Positions 11,061-19,588 of a DNA stretch of 64,000 bases are shown here, one piece after another. The notes beneath the pieces were generated by a model, which saw only the letters and a list, made by a program, of their open reading frames with translations, was not told the DNA's origin and made no database searches. This stretch comes from CAVVFX01 sp963747535 (GTDB lineage: Bacteria > Acidobacteriota > Terriglobia > Bryobacterales > Bryobacteraceae), in NCBI GenBank assembly GCA_963747535.1, contig CAVVFX010000020.1:496001-560000 (forward strand), in the 5' to 3' direction. Every line of letters starts with the position of its first letter. Within the stretch, counting starts at the first letter, position 1. The position numbers and the translations under genes are program-made.

Positions 11061-11756
11061 TTACAGGACGCCGTATTTCTGAAATGCGGCGGATGCTGTC
11101 ATGCCGCTCTCCAGCGCCTGGCGGACGGTGTTCTCCTTGCGGACCTTGTCGAACGCTGCGGCGAAAACATCCGGTGCGGCTTCGCGGGGAACCACGCACA
11201 CTCCGTCGAGGTCCGCAAACAAGATATCGCCCGGTACGATCCGGACACCTGCAATCTCAACCGGGACCCTGAAGTCAACCACCTTGCCCCGCGGGCCTTG
11301 ATCCTGGGCGTAGCGGCCAAAAGAGAACGTGGGGAAGCCCAGAGCCAGAATGCCGAGCGTATCTCGCGAGTACCCGTGGATCACGACTCCGGCCGCGCCG
11401 CAATGGATCGCCCGGGTACTCATCAGTTCGCCCCAGCAGGCATAGCAAGGCGACCCGCCAGTGCATAGATAGATCTCGTGCGGCTGGAGATCGTCCAAAG
11501 CTTCCAGCATCAGGCCAAAGGGCTTGGAGGAAAGAGGGTTGTGCGAACCGTCGAACGCCTCGTCGTGGAAATCCGCTTCCAGCACCGGCATGGCGCGCCC
11601 GACTGCCACCATGTCCGGCGCTAAAGGCTGGATGGCAGGCGGCAGAAACTGGTGGCGCAGGCCCATCTTGTCCATCACGTCGCCGATCACCGCACTGAAG
11701 AGTTCGCGGCGCAGGGAAGTGAACAGTTCCGAATCGTTAGGAATGGGATCAGGCAT
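11061..11756 (-). CDS. RraA-like / HMG-CHA aldolase-family protein
   Basis: About 231 residues with the RraA fold core: AVIGDVMDKMG near the start, the phosphate/oxoacid loop GELMSTRAIHCGAAGVVIHGYSRD, and the divalent-metal site LFADLDGVCVVPR. Members are either 4-hydroxy-4-methyl-2-oxoglutarate / 4-carboxy-4-hydroxy-2-oxoadipate aldolases or RNase E inhibitors. In acidobacteria the aldolase-type role in carbon catabolism is more likely than the RNase role, but the sequence does not decide. ATG 11756 overlaps the end of the preceding membrane-protein gene by 8 bp, implying translational coupling. The frame continues up to 11801, but that stretch is the end of the neighbour. Confidence 0.8.
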   Translation of the reverse strand: MPDPIPNDSELFTSLRRELFSAVIGDVMDKMGLRHQFLPPAIQPLAPDMVAVGRAMPVLEADFHDEAFDGSHNPLSSKPFGLMLEALDDLQPHEIYLCTGGSPCYACWGELMSTRAIHCGAAGVVIHGYSRDTLGILALGFPTFSFGRYAQDQGPRGKVVDFRVPVEIAGVRIVPGDILFADLDGVCVVPREAAPDVFAAAFDKVRKENTVRQALESGMTASAAFQKYGVL

Positions 11757-12189
11757 GGTTGCTTTGCAGCCGACTCGACGGCCTCCAGGACAAGTAGACA
11801 AGCGCGATAGCAGCTAACAGGAGCGTGCCATCGCGCAACAGGGTCCAGCCCGACAGGGTGTCGCCCGGGCCGAAACAGCCGCAATCGATGCCCAGGCCCC
11901 GCGAGTGCGCCAGAGCCATCACGCAGAAGAACACGCTCAGGATCGCGGCTCCGGCAATCGAGACATAGCGCATGGCCAGCCCGGTAATCAGCAGGATACC
12001 GATGACCAACTCAACCCAAGGGAGGCTTCGCGCGAGCGCCAGTACAGCCCATTGCGGCAACATCCGGTAGGCATCGATGGACATGGCGAACACCAGCCAC
12101 GATTCGCGAAATTTAGTGTACGCCGCATACAGCCAGACGCATCCGAGGAGGATACGCAAGGCGAGCGCCAGTGTCCGGCGGGGAGTCAT
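11749..12189 (-). CDS. MauE/DoxX-like redox membrane protein
   Basis: A small inner-membrane protein of 146 residues with four predicted membrane helices. A Cys-x-Cys pair (GIDCGCFGPGDTLSGWTLLRDG) precedes the last helix, a hallmark of the MauE/DoxX redox family. MauE-type proteins work with periplasmic thioredoxin- or DsbA-fold partners in disulfide handling. Here such a partner is encoded immediately upstream with an ATGA overlap (12186-12189), strongly suggesting a functional pair in which this protein returns electrons to or from the quinone pool. The electron path is inferred from the family, not visible. Confidence 0.8.
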   Translation of the reverse strand: MTPRRTLALALRILLGCVWLYAAYTKFRESWLVFAMSIDAYRMLPQWAVLALARSLPWVELVIGILLITGLAMRYVSIAGAAILSVFFCVMALAHSRGLGIDCGCFGPGDTLSGWTLLRDGTLLLAAIALVYLSWRPSSRLQSNHA

Positions 12190-12776
12190 CGAGTGAGCAC
12201 TTTATCGAGATACATTTTCAATATCGGATAGCTGATCACCCCTGCAATCGGCTGCCGCTGGCCGTTGTGGATGATGATCATGGTCGGCGTTTCTCTCACA
12301 CTTTCGCTGGTGCCGAGCGCCGTGTCCTTTTCGATTTCCGCGATGATGGAAGGATCCTTGGCCAGCGTGCGTACCTTCTGCGCGTCGGCGGGCGACAGTA
12401 CGCTGCTGACTACCGCGTCCACGTTACCGGTTTGACCCCAATTCCTCTGGGTCTTGAATAAAATGTCGCTCACCTCGTTGTACTTGCCGATCTTCTCCGC
12501 TGCGCAGGCGTAGGTAGCGGAGAGCCGTGAATAAGGAAATTTCAGCAGGAAGTAGTGGCGGACCAGATAAACCTTCCCGGTACTGACGTAATCGGCAATC
12601 AGCAAAGGCAGGGTTTCATCGTGGAATTCCTTGCAGTGGGGACATTGAAAATCGCTGAACAGCTCGATGGTCATCGGCGCGGTCGCAGAGCCCATCGCCT
12701 TGGTGGATGCGGCTGCCAGAAGCGTGGCCGCTGAAATCAGAAGAAAGGAAAGCAGCGCTATTGTGGTTGTTTTCAT
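12186..12776 (-). CDS. DsbA-family thiol:disulfide oxidoreductase
   Basis: Exported thioredoxin-fold protein of 196 residues with a signal peptide (IALLSFLLISAATLLAAAS). Active-site motif is CPHC (Cys45, Cys48) in DFQCPHCKEFHDETLP, with a helical insertion and the cis-proline loop ETPTMIIIHNG. The layout fits the DsbA/Thioredoxin_4 group that acts as the soluble partner of VKOR- or MauE-type membrane enzymes. No VKOR domain is present; the downstream MauE/DoxX-like gene overlaps by four bases and is the likely partner. Confidence 0.88.
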   Translation of the reverse strand: MKTTTIALLSFLLISAATLLAAASTKAMGSATAPMTIELFSDFQCPHCKEFHDETLPLLIADYVSTGKVYLVRHYFLLKFPYSRLSATYACAAEKIGKYNEVSDILFKTQRNWGQTGNVDAVVSSVLSPADAQKVRTLAKDPSIIAEIEKDTALGTSESVRETPTMIIIHNGQRQPIAGVISYPILKMYLDKVLTR

Positions 12777-12851
12777 AGTATGAATGGTTCGCGTCCCGCC
12801 GGTTCTAAAACCGCTTCCTAACGGTCGCGGCTCAGTAGATTGCCGTCGGGT

Positions 12852-13976
12852 CTAAGCCTGGATCATCTCCCAGGTCTTTTCTTTTCCGCTATAAATCGAT
12901 TCGCGGCCCATGATTCCGGTCAACGTGCTTTCGGCGGCAGCGAACGCGGCGTTCTCCAGCCGGCCATGGCGCGCGCCATCGACGAAATCATCTACCGCGT
13001 CCTTGGTGATGTCATAGTTCGTCGTGACCACCACCGGCTGCTTGCCGCCGTCATAAATCGTGTACCCCTTACGAGATGTGGTAATCACGCCCTTTTCGCA
13101 GATAAACGTTTCCGAGACGTCCCGATAGCCGCCTTCCGAAATCTGGTTGGCGCTATAGCTAAAGACGAGGCCGTTGTCGAAATGGTAGGTCAGGGCAAGA
13201 TTATCCAGGATATTGCCCGGGCTCTTGCGGACCATGCGTCCGCCGTACCCGACGGCGCGTACGGGGTGCATGCCGGTGAACCAGTTGACCACGTCGAGAT
13301 TGTGACAGTCCTGCTCGACGATGAAGTCTCCCGATTTTTCGCGATAGAAAAGCCAGTTGCGCATCTGTTCCTGATCGGCCGGGTGGCCTTCGCGCACCGG
13401 CAAGCCGCCGCTCAGCCACGACGCGCGCACTTGGACGATCTTGCCCAACTGACCGGATTTCACGATCTCGTAGGCCTTTCTGTAATCTTTCCCGTAACGC
13501 TGCTGGAAATCAATGGTGATGCGCTTGGTCTTGTCGGCCTTCTTGGCGGCTTCAACGACCCGTTTCACGCCCGCGGGATCGACGCCGGCCGGCTTCTCCA
13601 TGAAGATATGCTTGCGCGACTTGACCGCCAACTCGAAGTGGGGCGGATGCAGGTACGGCGGTGTCGCGATATAGACGGCGTCTACGTCGCTCGCCAGCAC
13701 ATCGTTCAGGTCCTTGAAATGACGCGCTCCGGAGAATTTCTGCGCCGCCTGCTCGATCTGGTCGTCATAGATGTCGCAGAGAGCCGCGACCCTGGCGAAT
13801 TCGTTCTGCGCGAAGAAGCTGGTAATGGCAGTTCCCCGGCGTCCGCATCCGATCAAGCCGACGGAGAGTGCGGAATTCGCCTGATAGCCCTTCACGACTT
13901 GAGGGGCGAGGATCAGGATACCAGCGGCGGCGCCCTTCATGAAATCGCGGCGCGGCGTTGCGTTATCTATAGACAT
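12852..13976 (-). CDS. Tat-exported Gfo/Idh/MocA-family oxidoreductase
   Basis: A protein of 374 residues. N-terminal twin-arginine signal (PRRDFMKGAAAGILILAP), then a Rossmann fold (VGLIGCGRRGTAITSFF), an AVYIATPP loop, and the family EKP motif (IFMEKPAGVDPAG) that positions the catalytic lysine. The C-terminal alpha/beta domain contains DCHNLDVVNWFTG. Such periplasmic NAD(P)-dependent enzymes act on sugars or inositols, often with a tightly bound cofactor. ATG 13976 is chosen because the Tat motif follows directly; the frame stays open to 14345 but opposes the next gene. The divergent neighbour is a sugar isomerase/epimerase, a frequent functional companion. Confidence 0.9.
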   Translation of the reverse strand: MSIDNATPRRDFMKGAAAGILILAPQVVKGYQANSALSVGLIGCGRRGTAITSFFAQNEFARVAALCDIYDDQIEQAAQKFSGARHFKDLNDVLASDVDAVYIATPPYLHPPHFELAVKSRKHIFMEKPAGVDPAGVKRVVEAAKKADKTKRITIDFQQRYGKDYRKAYEIVKSGQLGKIVQVRASWLSGGLPVREGHPADQEQMRNWLFYREKSGDFIVEQDCHNLDVVNWFTGMHPVRAVGYGGRMVRKSPGNILDNLALTYHFDNGLVFSYSANQISEGGYRDVSETFICEKGVITTSRKGYTIYDGGKQPVVVTTNYDITKDAVDDFVDGARHGRLENAAFAAAESTLTGIMGRESIYSGKEKTWEMIQA

Positions 13977-14057
13977 ATGATTCCTGGAACTACAAATGAC
14001 TCCTAGACTCAAAGTATATCCGGAGGCCTGACGGCATGTGGCACACTGGGAGTTCCC

Positions 14058-14891
14058 ATGACCACTCGCCTGAAGCACGCGATGTGCAACGAGGCCTTCG
14101 GGTCGACGCCGTTTGTCGAGCAGTGCCGCACGCTGAAAAGCGCCGGCTACGAGGGCATCGAAATTGCTCCCTTTACGTTGGCTCCCGATCCCGTGGACAT
14201 CTCCCCGGAGCAGCGTCACCAGTACCGGCGCATCATGGAGGACGAGGGTCTCAAGTTCGCCGGACTGCACTGGCTGATGGTCAGCCCCAAGGGGTTGCAT
14301 GTCACTACGCCGGACAAAGAGCTGCGCGACCGGAGTTGGGGCCACATCCGTAATCTGATCGACCTTTGCGCCGATCTCGGGCCTGACGGCGTCATGGTGT
14401 TCGGCTCTCCGCAGCAGCGTTCAACGACGGGCGGATTGACGCGCGCGGAGGCGACTCGCAATTACATCGAGGGTCTGGCCGCGGTCGCTCCGCAGGCGGA
14501 GCAACGGGGAGTGACCGTCCTGGTGGAAGCGCTGCCAGCGGCCCAATCCGACGTGGTGCAGAATCTGGCCGAGGCGGTTGCCATCGTTCAGGAGATCAAC
14601 AGCCCCGCCATCCGGACCATGTTCGACACGCACAATGCGGTGGACGAAAGCGAGCCGCATCCGGCGCTGGTGGAGCGGTACTTCGAATATATCCGGCACG
14701 TCCATGTCAACGAGATGGACGGGCGCTATCCGGGAACGGCGGATTACGATTTTGGGGCGCTATTCGAGACCTTGATCCGGCTTGGCTATCGGCACTGGGT
14801 TTCCCTGGAAGTCTTCGATTTCACACCCGGAGCCGGGGAAATTGCGCGGCAATCCATAGATCATCTCAAACGAGTGACTCCTCAACAATAA
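14058..14891 (+). CDS. Sugar phosphate isomerase/epimerase (AP endonuclease 2-type TIM barrel)
   Basis: Cytoplasmic TIM-barrel protein of 277 residues of the Xyl-isomerase-like/IolE group. Typical blocks are CRTLKSAGYEGIEIAPFTL, VLVEALPAAQSDVVQNL with a metal-ligand Glu, MFDTHNAVDE with Asp-x-His, IRHVHVNEMDGR with His, and a last-strand Glu (WVSLEVFDFTPG). These form the metal site of keto/aldose isomerases such as hydroxypyruvate isomerase, tagatose epimerase or inosose isomerase; the substrate cannot be read from the sequence. It stops 2 bp before the epimerase gene, so the two are co-transcribed. Confidence 0.87.
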   Translation: MTTRLKHAMCNEAFGSTPFVEQCRTLKSAGYEGIEIAPFTLAPDPVDISPEQRHQYRRIMEDEGLKFAGLHWLMVSPKGLHVTTPDKELRDRSWGHIRNLIDLCADLGPDGVMVFGSPQQRSTTGGLTRAEATRNYIEGLAAVAPQAEQRGVTVLVEALPAAQSDVVQNLAEAVAIVQEINSPAIRTMFDTHNAVDESEPHPALVERYFEYIRHVHVNEMDGRYPGTADYDFGALFETLIRLGYRHWVSLEVFDFTPGAGEIARQSIDHLKRVTPQQ

Positions 14892-14893
14892 AC

Positions 14894-15844
14894 ATGACCG
14901 GGAAATATGTAGTAACGGGAGGCGCAGGCTTCATCGGATCGGCGCTGGTGCGCGGGCTCCTCAAGGCGGGCGCCGGTGAAGTGGTGGTGATCGACAATTT
15001 GTTCACCGGCCACGAGAGTAACCTCGCCGAAGTGCGGGATCGCATCAGTTTTCACAAGGTGGACATTCGCGATTTTGAGAGCATTGCCGCAATCATTCAC
15101 GGCGCCGACGTGGTTTTTCACGAAGCCGCGATACCTTCGGTCCCGCGCTCGATCGACGATCCGGTGCCCTCTCACGACGTCAATATCAACGGTACCTTCA
15201 ACGTGTGCCGTGCAGCGGCGCAGGGCGGAGTGCGGAGGCTGGTTTATGCCGCATCGTCGTCGGCATATGGCGACACGGACGAACTGCCGAAGGTCGAGAC
15301 GATGCGGCCGCGGCCCAAATCTCCGTACGCGCTACAGAAGCTCACCGGCGAATACTACCTGACGGTTTTCGCCGACTGCTTCGGGCTGGAGACCGTAAGT
15401 TTGCGGTATTTTAACGTGTACGGTCCCCGGCAGGACCCATCCAGTCCTTATTCGGGCGTGCTGTCGATCTTCGCCAAATGCATTCTGGCAAGAGAAGCTC
15501 CGACGATTTTCGGCGATGGGGAAACTTCCCGCGATTTCACTTACGTCGAGGACGTAGTGGGACTGAATCTGAAAGCGGCAACGGCGCAGATCGAGCCGGG
15601 CAAAGTGTACAACGCCGGCAATGGCGGGCGGATCACACTGAATGAAGCCTGGCGGCTGATGCAGAAGTTCGAGGGCGTGGCGATACCGGCAAAGTACGGC
15701 CCGCCGCGCGCGGGTGACGTGCGGGATTCACAGGCCGACACCACGCTGGCGTGCGCGGAACTGCGCCACGATCCGAAGTTCTCGTTCGAGGAGGGCCTGC
15801 GGCTGACGCTCGAATGGTATAAAACTACGCAAAAGACAGACTGA
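14894..15844 (+). CDS. NAD-dependent sugar epimerase/dehydratase (GalE-like SDR)
   Basis: Extended short-chain dehydrogenase of 316 residues. NAD-binding GGAGFIGSAL, the AASSSAYGD strand, catalytic Tyr-x3-Lys (YALQK) and RYFNVYGPRQDP are all present. These are standard for UDP-glucose/UDP-GlcNAc 4-epimerases, including WbpP/Gne-like enzymes. DNA spacing of 2 bp from the isomerase gene suggests one operon. The last codons and the stop (AAG-ACA-GAC-TGA) fall within a palindromic repeat at 15836-15851, so the repeat supplies the C-terminus. Confidence 0.9.
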   Translation: MTGKYVVTGGAGFIGSALVRGLLKAGAGEVVVIDNLFTGHESNLAEVRDRISFHKVDIRDFESIAAIIHGADVVFHEAAIPSVPRSIDDPVPSHDVNINGTFNVCRAAAQGGVRRLVYAASSSAYGDTDELPKVETMRPRPKSPYALQKLTGEYYLTVFADCFGLETVSLRYFNVYGPRQDPSSPYSGVLSIFAKCILAREAPTIFGDGETSRDFTYVEDVVGLNLKAATAQIEPGKVYNAGNGGRITLNEAWRLMQKFEGVAIPAKYGPPRAGDVRDSQADTTLACAELRHDPKFSFEEGLRLTLEWYKTTQKTD

Positions 15845-15851
15845 AATCTGT
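15836..15851. repeat. Palindromic repeat that supplies a stop codon
   Basis: ACAGACT-GA-AATCTGT, one mismatch from the perfect palindrome at 1493-1508. The TGA stop of the epimerase gene lies at its centre. Confidence 0.6.
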
Positions 15852-15868
15852 TTCAGGGTACAGAGACG

Positions 15869-15912
15869 GGCTGCTGCGCAGCCAGGCAGACCACAAAAGA
15901 CGATGGTCCGCC
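15869..15912 (+). repeat. Two-hairpin repeat, copy C
   Basis: GGCTGC-TGC-GCAGCC, then GGCAGACCA, loop CAAAAGACGA, TGGTCCGCC (one mismatch in stem 2). It fills the convergent gap between the epimerase and response-regulator genes and directly abuts the regulator's stop codon at 15913. Confidence 0.85.
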
Positions 15913-16566
15913 TTACAGTTCGACCAATTTATTCTTCACCGCATACCGCACCAAGTCCTGCACGGAGTGGAGTTGCAGCTTGTTCATGATATTGGCGCGA
16001 TGCGTCTCAGCCGTGCGCAGACTGATGTTCAGTTCCGTGGCGACTTCCTTGTTGCTCTTGCCGCGTGCCAGCAGCGATACAATCTCGGTCTCCCGCTTCG
16101 TCAGCAGGTTCTCGGGACGCATCGGCTGGGGCTTTTCGAGGAAACCGTCCAGCAGAATTTCGGAGATCGTCTGGGTGAAGAACAACTTGTCTTCGAGCAG
16201 CGTGTCGATGGCTTTAATCAGGTCGCGGGCGGTGTCCGTCTTCATGACATAGCCGCGAGCTCCCGCCTCCAGGATCTGGCGCACCAGATCTTTGGTAGCC
16301 AGCATGGTCAGGATCAGCACCCGGACCTTGGGCATCTCCCTGGTAATCTCTCGCGTCGCCGCCAAGCCGTCGACCTTCCCGTTGGGCATTGCGAGATCCA
16401 GAATGGCGATGTCGGGCTGGTGCTCCCTGACCAACTGAATCGCGGCCTCGCCGGTCTCGGCCTCAGCCACAACCTTATAGCCAGGGTGCGATTCCAGCGT
16501 CCTGACAATGCCGAGCCGGACTAATTCATGATCGTCGGCAATTACAAGTCGGATTTCACGTTCCAT
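15913..16566 (-). CDS. NarL/FixJ-type response regulator
   Basis: A transcription regulator of 217 residues. An N-terminal receiver domain has the acidic pair (IADDHELVRLG), phosphoacceptor Asp57 (DIAILDLAMP) and conserved Thr/Lys positions. A C-terminal LuxR-type helix-turn-helix follows (LTKRETEIVSLLARGKSNKEVATELNIS.. TAETHRANIMNKL). It sits 6 bp downstream of a PAS histidine kinase with a HisKA_3 domain, the kinase class that normally partners NarL-type regulators, so the two form one two-component system. Target genes are not evident. Confidence 0.93.
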   Translation of the reverse strand: MEREIRLVIADDHELVRLGIVRTLESHPGYKVVAEAETGEAAIQLVREHQPDIAILDLAMPNGKVDGLAATREITREMPKVRVLILTMLATKDLVRQILEAGARGYVMKTDTARDLIKAIDTLLEDKLFFTQTISEILLDGFLEKPQPMRPENLLTKRETEIVSLLARGKSNKEVATELNISLRTAETHRANIMNKLQLHSVQDLVRYAVKNKLVEL

Positions 16567-16572
16567 TTTGAT

Positions 16573-18321
16573 TTAGTTTCTCCGAACAGGCACAAATGTC
16601 CGTAGACGCGTGCCTTTAGGTGAGGAAAAGATCTCCAGGTTTCCCAGGTGCTGAGCCAGTCTCTCGCGAATCGCCGTCAGGCCCACACCCAGGTCTATGC
16701 CGCTATTGGCCAGGCTACGCTCGACTTCGGGAGGCAACCCGCAACCGGAGTCTTCGATTTCGACATATGCGCCGCTGGCGTCCCGCGTCAACCGGACTGC
16801 GGCACTGGGGCTCCCTGAATGCCGCCGGACGTTCGAAATACTCTCCTGTACGACCGCCATCAGGGTATGTTCCAGTTCTTGCGGAAGCCGCCCGAAATCC
16901 GGATCGATCTGGAAATCGATCTTGAGACCGCTATCGCGCGCGTAGCCTTCCAGGTACCACTTCAACGCCGCGGACAACCCCAGTTCGTCGAATAGCGGCG
17001 GATGCAGCATGTAGGAAAAAGTCCGCACGTCGCGGCAGCAGCGCTCGAGCAGCGTCAAATTGCTCTTCAGGCTCTTAGCGTCCGTAGCCCCCAGGGAGAG
17101 ACTCATGCTGAGCGCCGCCAGGCTCTGCGCGACGGTGTCGTGCAGAAAACGCGCCAGGTTGCGGCGTTCATTGTCCTGCATCTGGAACAGCCGGGCCGAA
17201 AGCTTTCGCAGGGCGGACTCGGATGTCCGCAGCCCGGTGGTATCCGTCGCGGAGCTGACGATATACGAGACCGCGTCATGGTCGTCGCGCACCACCGTGC
17301 TGGACCATGACAGGTCCCGAATGCTGCCGTCCGCCAGCACCCAATGGTTTTCGAAGTAGACCGGGAAGAACTGGCGCTCGAACTCCTCACGCATCTGCGC
17401 CGCCTGTTCCTCCTTGAGGAAGACTTCCCACACGGGCTTCCCAAGAACCTCCGCAGCCTTGTATCCGGTCAGATTCTCCGCGGCACGATTGAACTGGATC
17501 AGGCGCCCGCCGAGGTCCGCGGCAATCGTGGGTGAACTGATGACATCCAGAATGGCGCGGGTGACGTCGGTAATGGGCTCGGGCGGGCTGATGGGCAGGT
17601 TCTGCTGTTGCAACGGCAGCGACACCATGACGACGCTATTGCGGTTGCCGGTTTGCACGGCGCGGGCAATCAACCGCACCGAGATGCTTTCGCCGTCTTT
17701 AGTGAGGTGACGCCATTCGCCCAGTTCGTGCACTTCGGGCGTTGCGGCCGACCAGCGAATCAGCAACCGGGGAACATCCTCCACCGGTGACAGGTCCGCC
17801 AGATGAAGACGCAGGAACTGTTCATGGCTGTAGCGGTAGAGTTCCACTGCCGCATCGTTGACCTCGATAAACCGCAGGTTTTCGCGATCCAGCACAAACA
17901 TGGGCAAGGGCGCGGCGCCAAACAGCGTCCGAAATAATGGATCATCCATGGTTCCACCTTTCGCAGACCGGCGATCGGAGGATTCCCGCAGGACAGCCAT
18001 GAAATCGCCATTATGTAAGGGAGTTACGCTGATGTCCACCCGGGCGTGAGTGCCATCACTGCGTGTCACACGGCATTCGCGCCGGACCGCTTCACCCTGA
18101 ACATTGCCCAGTTCGACCATCGGGAGGAAACGCCCGGCGTCCTGACCGACCAGCACGTCCCCGGATACGCGAAACATATCGCATAATTTGCGGTTCACCT
18201 CCAGGATGACACCGTCGACCGAGCGGGCGATCAGCGCGCCATCCGACATTTCGCCGATGAGTGAGGCGAGAGGATCCCGCGCATTTCGGATGGGATCCGC
18301 GGGCGTGCCGTTTGTAGTCAT
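16573..18321 (-). CDS. PAS sensor histidine kinase, NarX/DegS type (HisKA_3)
   Basis: Soluble sensor of 582 residues. Three PAS domains (about residues 18-118, 128-235 and 250-365), then the HisKA_3 dimerisation helix with His394 in RRNLARFLHDTVAQSL, and an HATPase_c domain (QESISNVRRHSG as N-box; EDSGCGLP; GVGLTAIRERLAQ). Lack of membrane segments suggests sensing of a cytoplasmic redox or small-molecule cue. ATG 18321 is chosen; the frame runs on to 18378 without similarity. Directly upstream of its response regulator. Confidence 0.9.
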   Translation of the reverse strand: MTTNGTPADPIRNARDPLASLIGEMSDGALIARSVDGVILEVNRKLCDMFRVSGDVLVGQDAGRFLPMVELGNVQGEAVRRECRVTRSDGTHARVDISVTPLHNGDFMAVLRESSDRRSAKGGTMDDPLFRTLFGAAPLPMFVLDRENLRFIEVNDAAVELYRYSHEQFLRLHLADLSPVEDVPRLLIRWSAATPEVHELGEWRHLTKDGESISVRLIARAVQTGNRNSVVMVSLPLQQQNLPISPPEPITDVTRAILDVISSPTIAADLGGRLIQFNRAAENLTGYKAAEVLGKPVWEVFLKEEQAAQMREEFERQFFPVYFENHWVLADGSIRDLSWSSTVVRDDHDAVSYIVSSATDTTGLRTSESALRKLSARLFQMQDNERRNLARFLHDTVAQSLAALSMSLSLGATDAKSLKSNLTLLERCCRDVRTFSYMLHPPLFDELGLSAALKWYLEGYARDSGLKIDFQIDPDFGRLPQELEHTLMAVVQESISNVRRHSGSPSAAVRLTRDASGAYVEIEDSGCGLPPEVERSLANSGIDLGVGLTAIRERLAQHLGNLEIFSSPKGTRLRTFVPVRRN

Positions 18322-18394
18322 GTTACAGAGTAGGGAACCTTTTAAATTAGCTGGAAAATCACGCAGGCACAATAGCAAATGCGCAACTTAATTA

Positions 18395-19525
18395 TCACAG
18401 ACCGCGTAAAGTCCTCTCCCACAAGGTGATCGCTTCCGGGATTACTGCGCCTTGGACACCGGAATACGCGCCGGTTTGGATACCGAGAATCTCGAGAATA
18501 GTCGGCGCGATGTCCCGCTGGTAACGGACCGGGAGGTTGGAGAGTTCGCCGCGGGCCGGAGTGTCCGGGCCGATGAACGCAGCCCAGATCTGTTGGTCTC
18601 CCGGAACCTTGGGGCCGTGATCGGACCAGTCGGCGAGAGTGCTGCCGCGGCCGTGATCGGTGGTGACCACCAGGGTCGTCCGATCGCGATATTTGGGCGA
18701 ATTCTGAATAAAACTCCACAGTGTTTGAAGAGCCCGGTCGAAATACTGTAGACTTTCGAGCACCTGGTCGTAGCGCTTATTGTGCGCCCAATCATCGGTT
18801 TCGTCAAACGAGATCAGCAGGTGTTCGGGCCGCACGGCATTCAGATACTCCATCGCGAGGCCAAAGGTGAAAGCATCGTGGCGTGAAGTGAGATCGACAA
18901 ATCGCGCTTCAGACTGGAGTTGATTCAAAAGCGCGACTTTGGCGGAATTTTTCGGCAAAAACGATGCTTCATACCCGGCGTTGATGAAAATGTCGCCTGG
19001 CCGGCTTTCGGCTATGGAATGGAAGACATTCCAGGAGGCAAAAACCGCGACCTGCTCCCGCGTTAACTTCGATCGCTCCTTCAGAAATTGGAGGAAGCTG
19101 GGCGTGGGATTTTGAATGGGATCGTTACCCTTGATCACGTCGTCCTGCGCGCGTCCTGTCAGAATCTCGGAATATCCAGGGTAGGAGACCCGATAACGAT
19201 TCGATACCTCGATGGAGCAGCCACGGTTGAGATTGCCAAGCAGGACGCCACGAGGAACCAGGGTATTCCAGAAGAACGGCAGCAAGGCGGATCGCCGCTC
19301 TTCCGGCGTGGGTTTCCACAGCCGGCTCCGTAAGCCGTCGGCTCCGGGCCCCATTCCCGCAGCCCTCTCGGTTCTAAGAAGCGGATCCATTCCGGTGAAA
19401 AGATCCTGCCACCTTACGCCGTCAGAAGTGAACAGAATGACGTGTTGGGTCCTACGCTGCGCTGCGGGAGCGCGCGTGGGAGCCAGTGCGGCGATGGCGG
19501 TGGCTAGAATATCACGGCGTCGCAT
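18395..19525 (-). CDS. Exported alkaline-phosphatase-superfamily hydrolase
   Basis: About 376 residues with a Tat-like leader (MRRRDILATAIAALAP). Alkaline-phosphatase-superfamily metal-site elements are visible: an N-terminal Asp near the nucleophile region (VILFTSDGVRWQDLF), YPGYSEILTG, ISFDETDDWAH, and the C-terminal TTDHGRG with Asp-His ligands. The superfamily includes phosphodiesterases, phosphoglyceromutases and sulfatases; the N-terminal loop lacks the CxPxR sulfatase motif, so phosphate-ester hydrolysis is more likely. ATG 19525 is chosen. The frame extends into the upstream repeat (to 19585), giving a spurious N-terminus. Confidence 0.78.
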   Translation of the reverse strand: MRRRDILATAIAALAPTRAPAAQRRTQHVILFTSDGVRWQDLFTGMDPLLRTERAAGMGPGADGLRSRLWKPTPEERRSALLPFFWNTLVPRGVLLGNLNRGCSIEVSNRYRVSYPGYSEILTGRAQDDVIKGNDPIQNPTPSFLQFLKERSKLTREQVAVFASWNVFHSIAESRPGDIFINAGYEASFLPKNSAKVALLNQLQSEARFVDLTSRHDAFTFGLAMEYLNAVRPEHLLISFDETDDWAHNKRYDQVLESLQYFDRALQTLWSFIQNSPKYRDRTTLVVTTDHGRGSTLADWSDHGPKVPGDQQIWAAFIGPDTPARGELSNLPVRYQRDIAPTILEILGIQTGAYSGVQGAVIPEAITLWERTLRGL

Positions 19526-19537
19526 GGGGCGAAGAAC

Positions 19538-19582
19538 GGCTGTTGCGCAGTCGGGCAGACCATGAAAAACGATGGTCTGCCC
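19538..19582 (+). repeat. Two-hairpin repeat, copy D
   Basis: GGCTGTTGCGCAGTC, then GGGCAGACCA, loop TGAAAAACGA, TGGTCTGCCC. It lies between the aldose epimerase stop (19589) and the hydrolase start (19525), both on the minus strand. Relative to these genes the repeat is inverted. Confidence 0.85.
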
Positions 19583-19588
19583 CACAGG

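Noticed and set aside
12840..14006. 388-codon plus-strand frame opposite the Gfo/Idh/MocA gene
   Set aside because: The minus-strand gene has a Tat signal, a Rossmann motif and the EKP motif; the plus frame has none.
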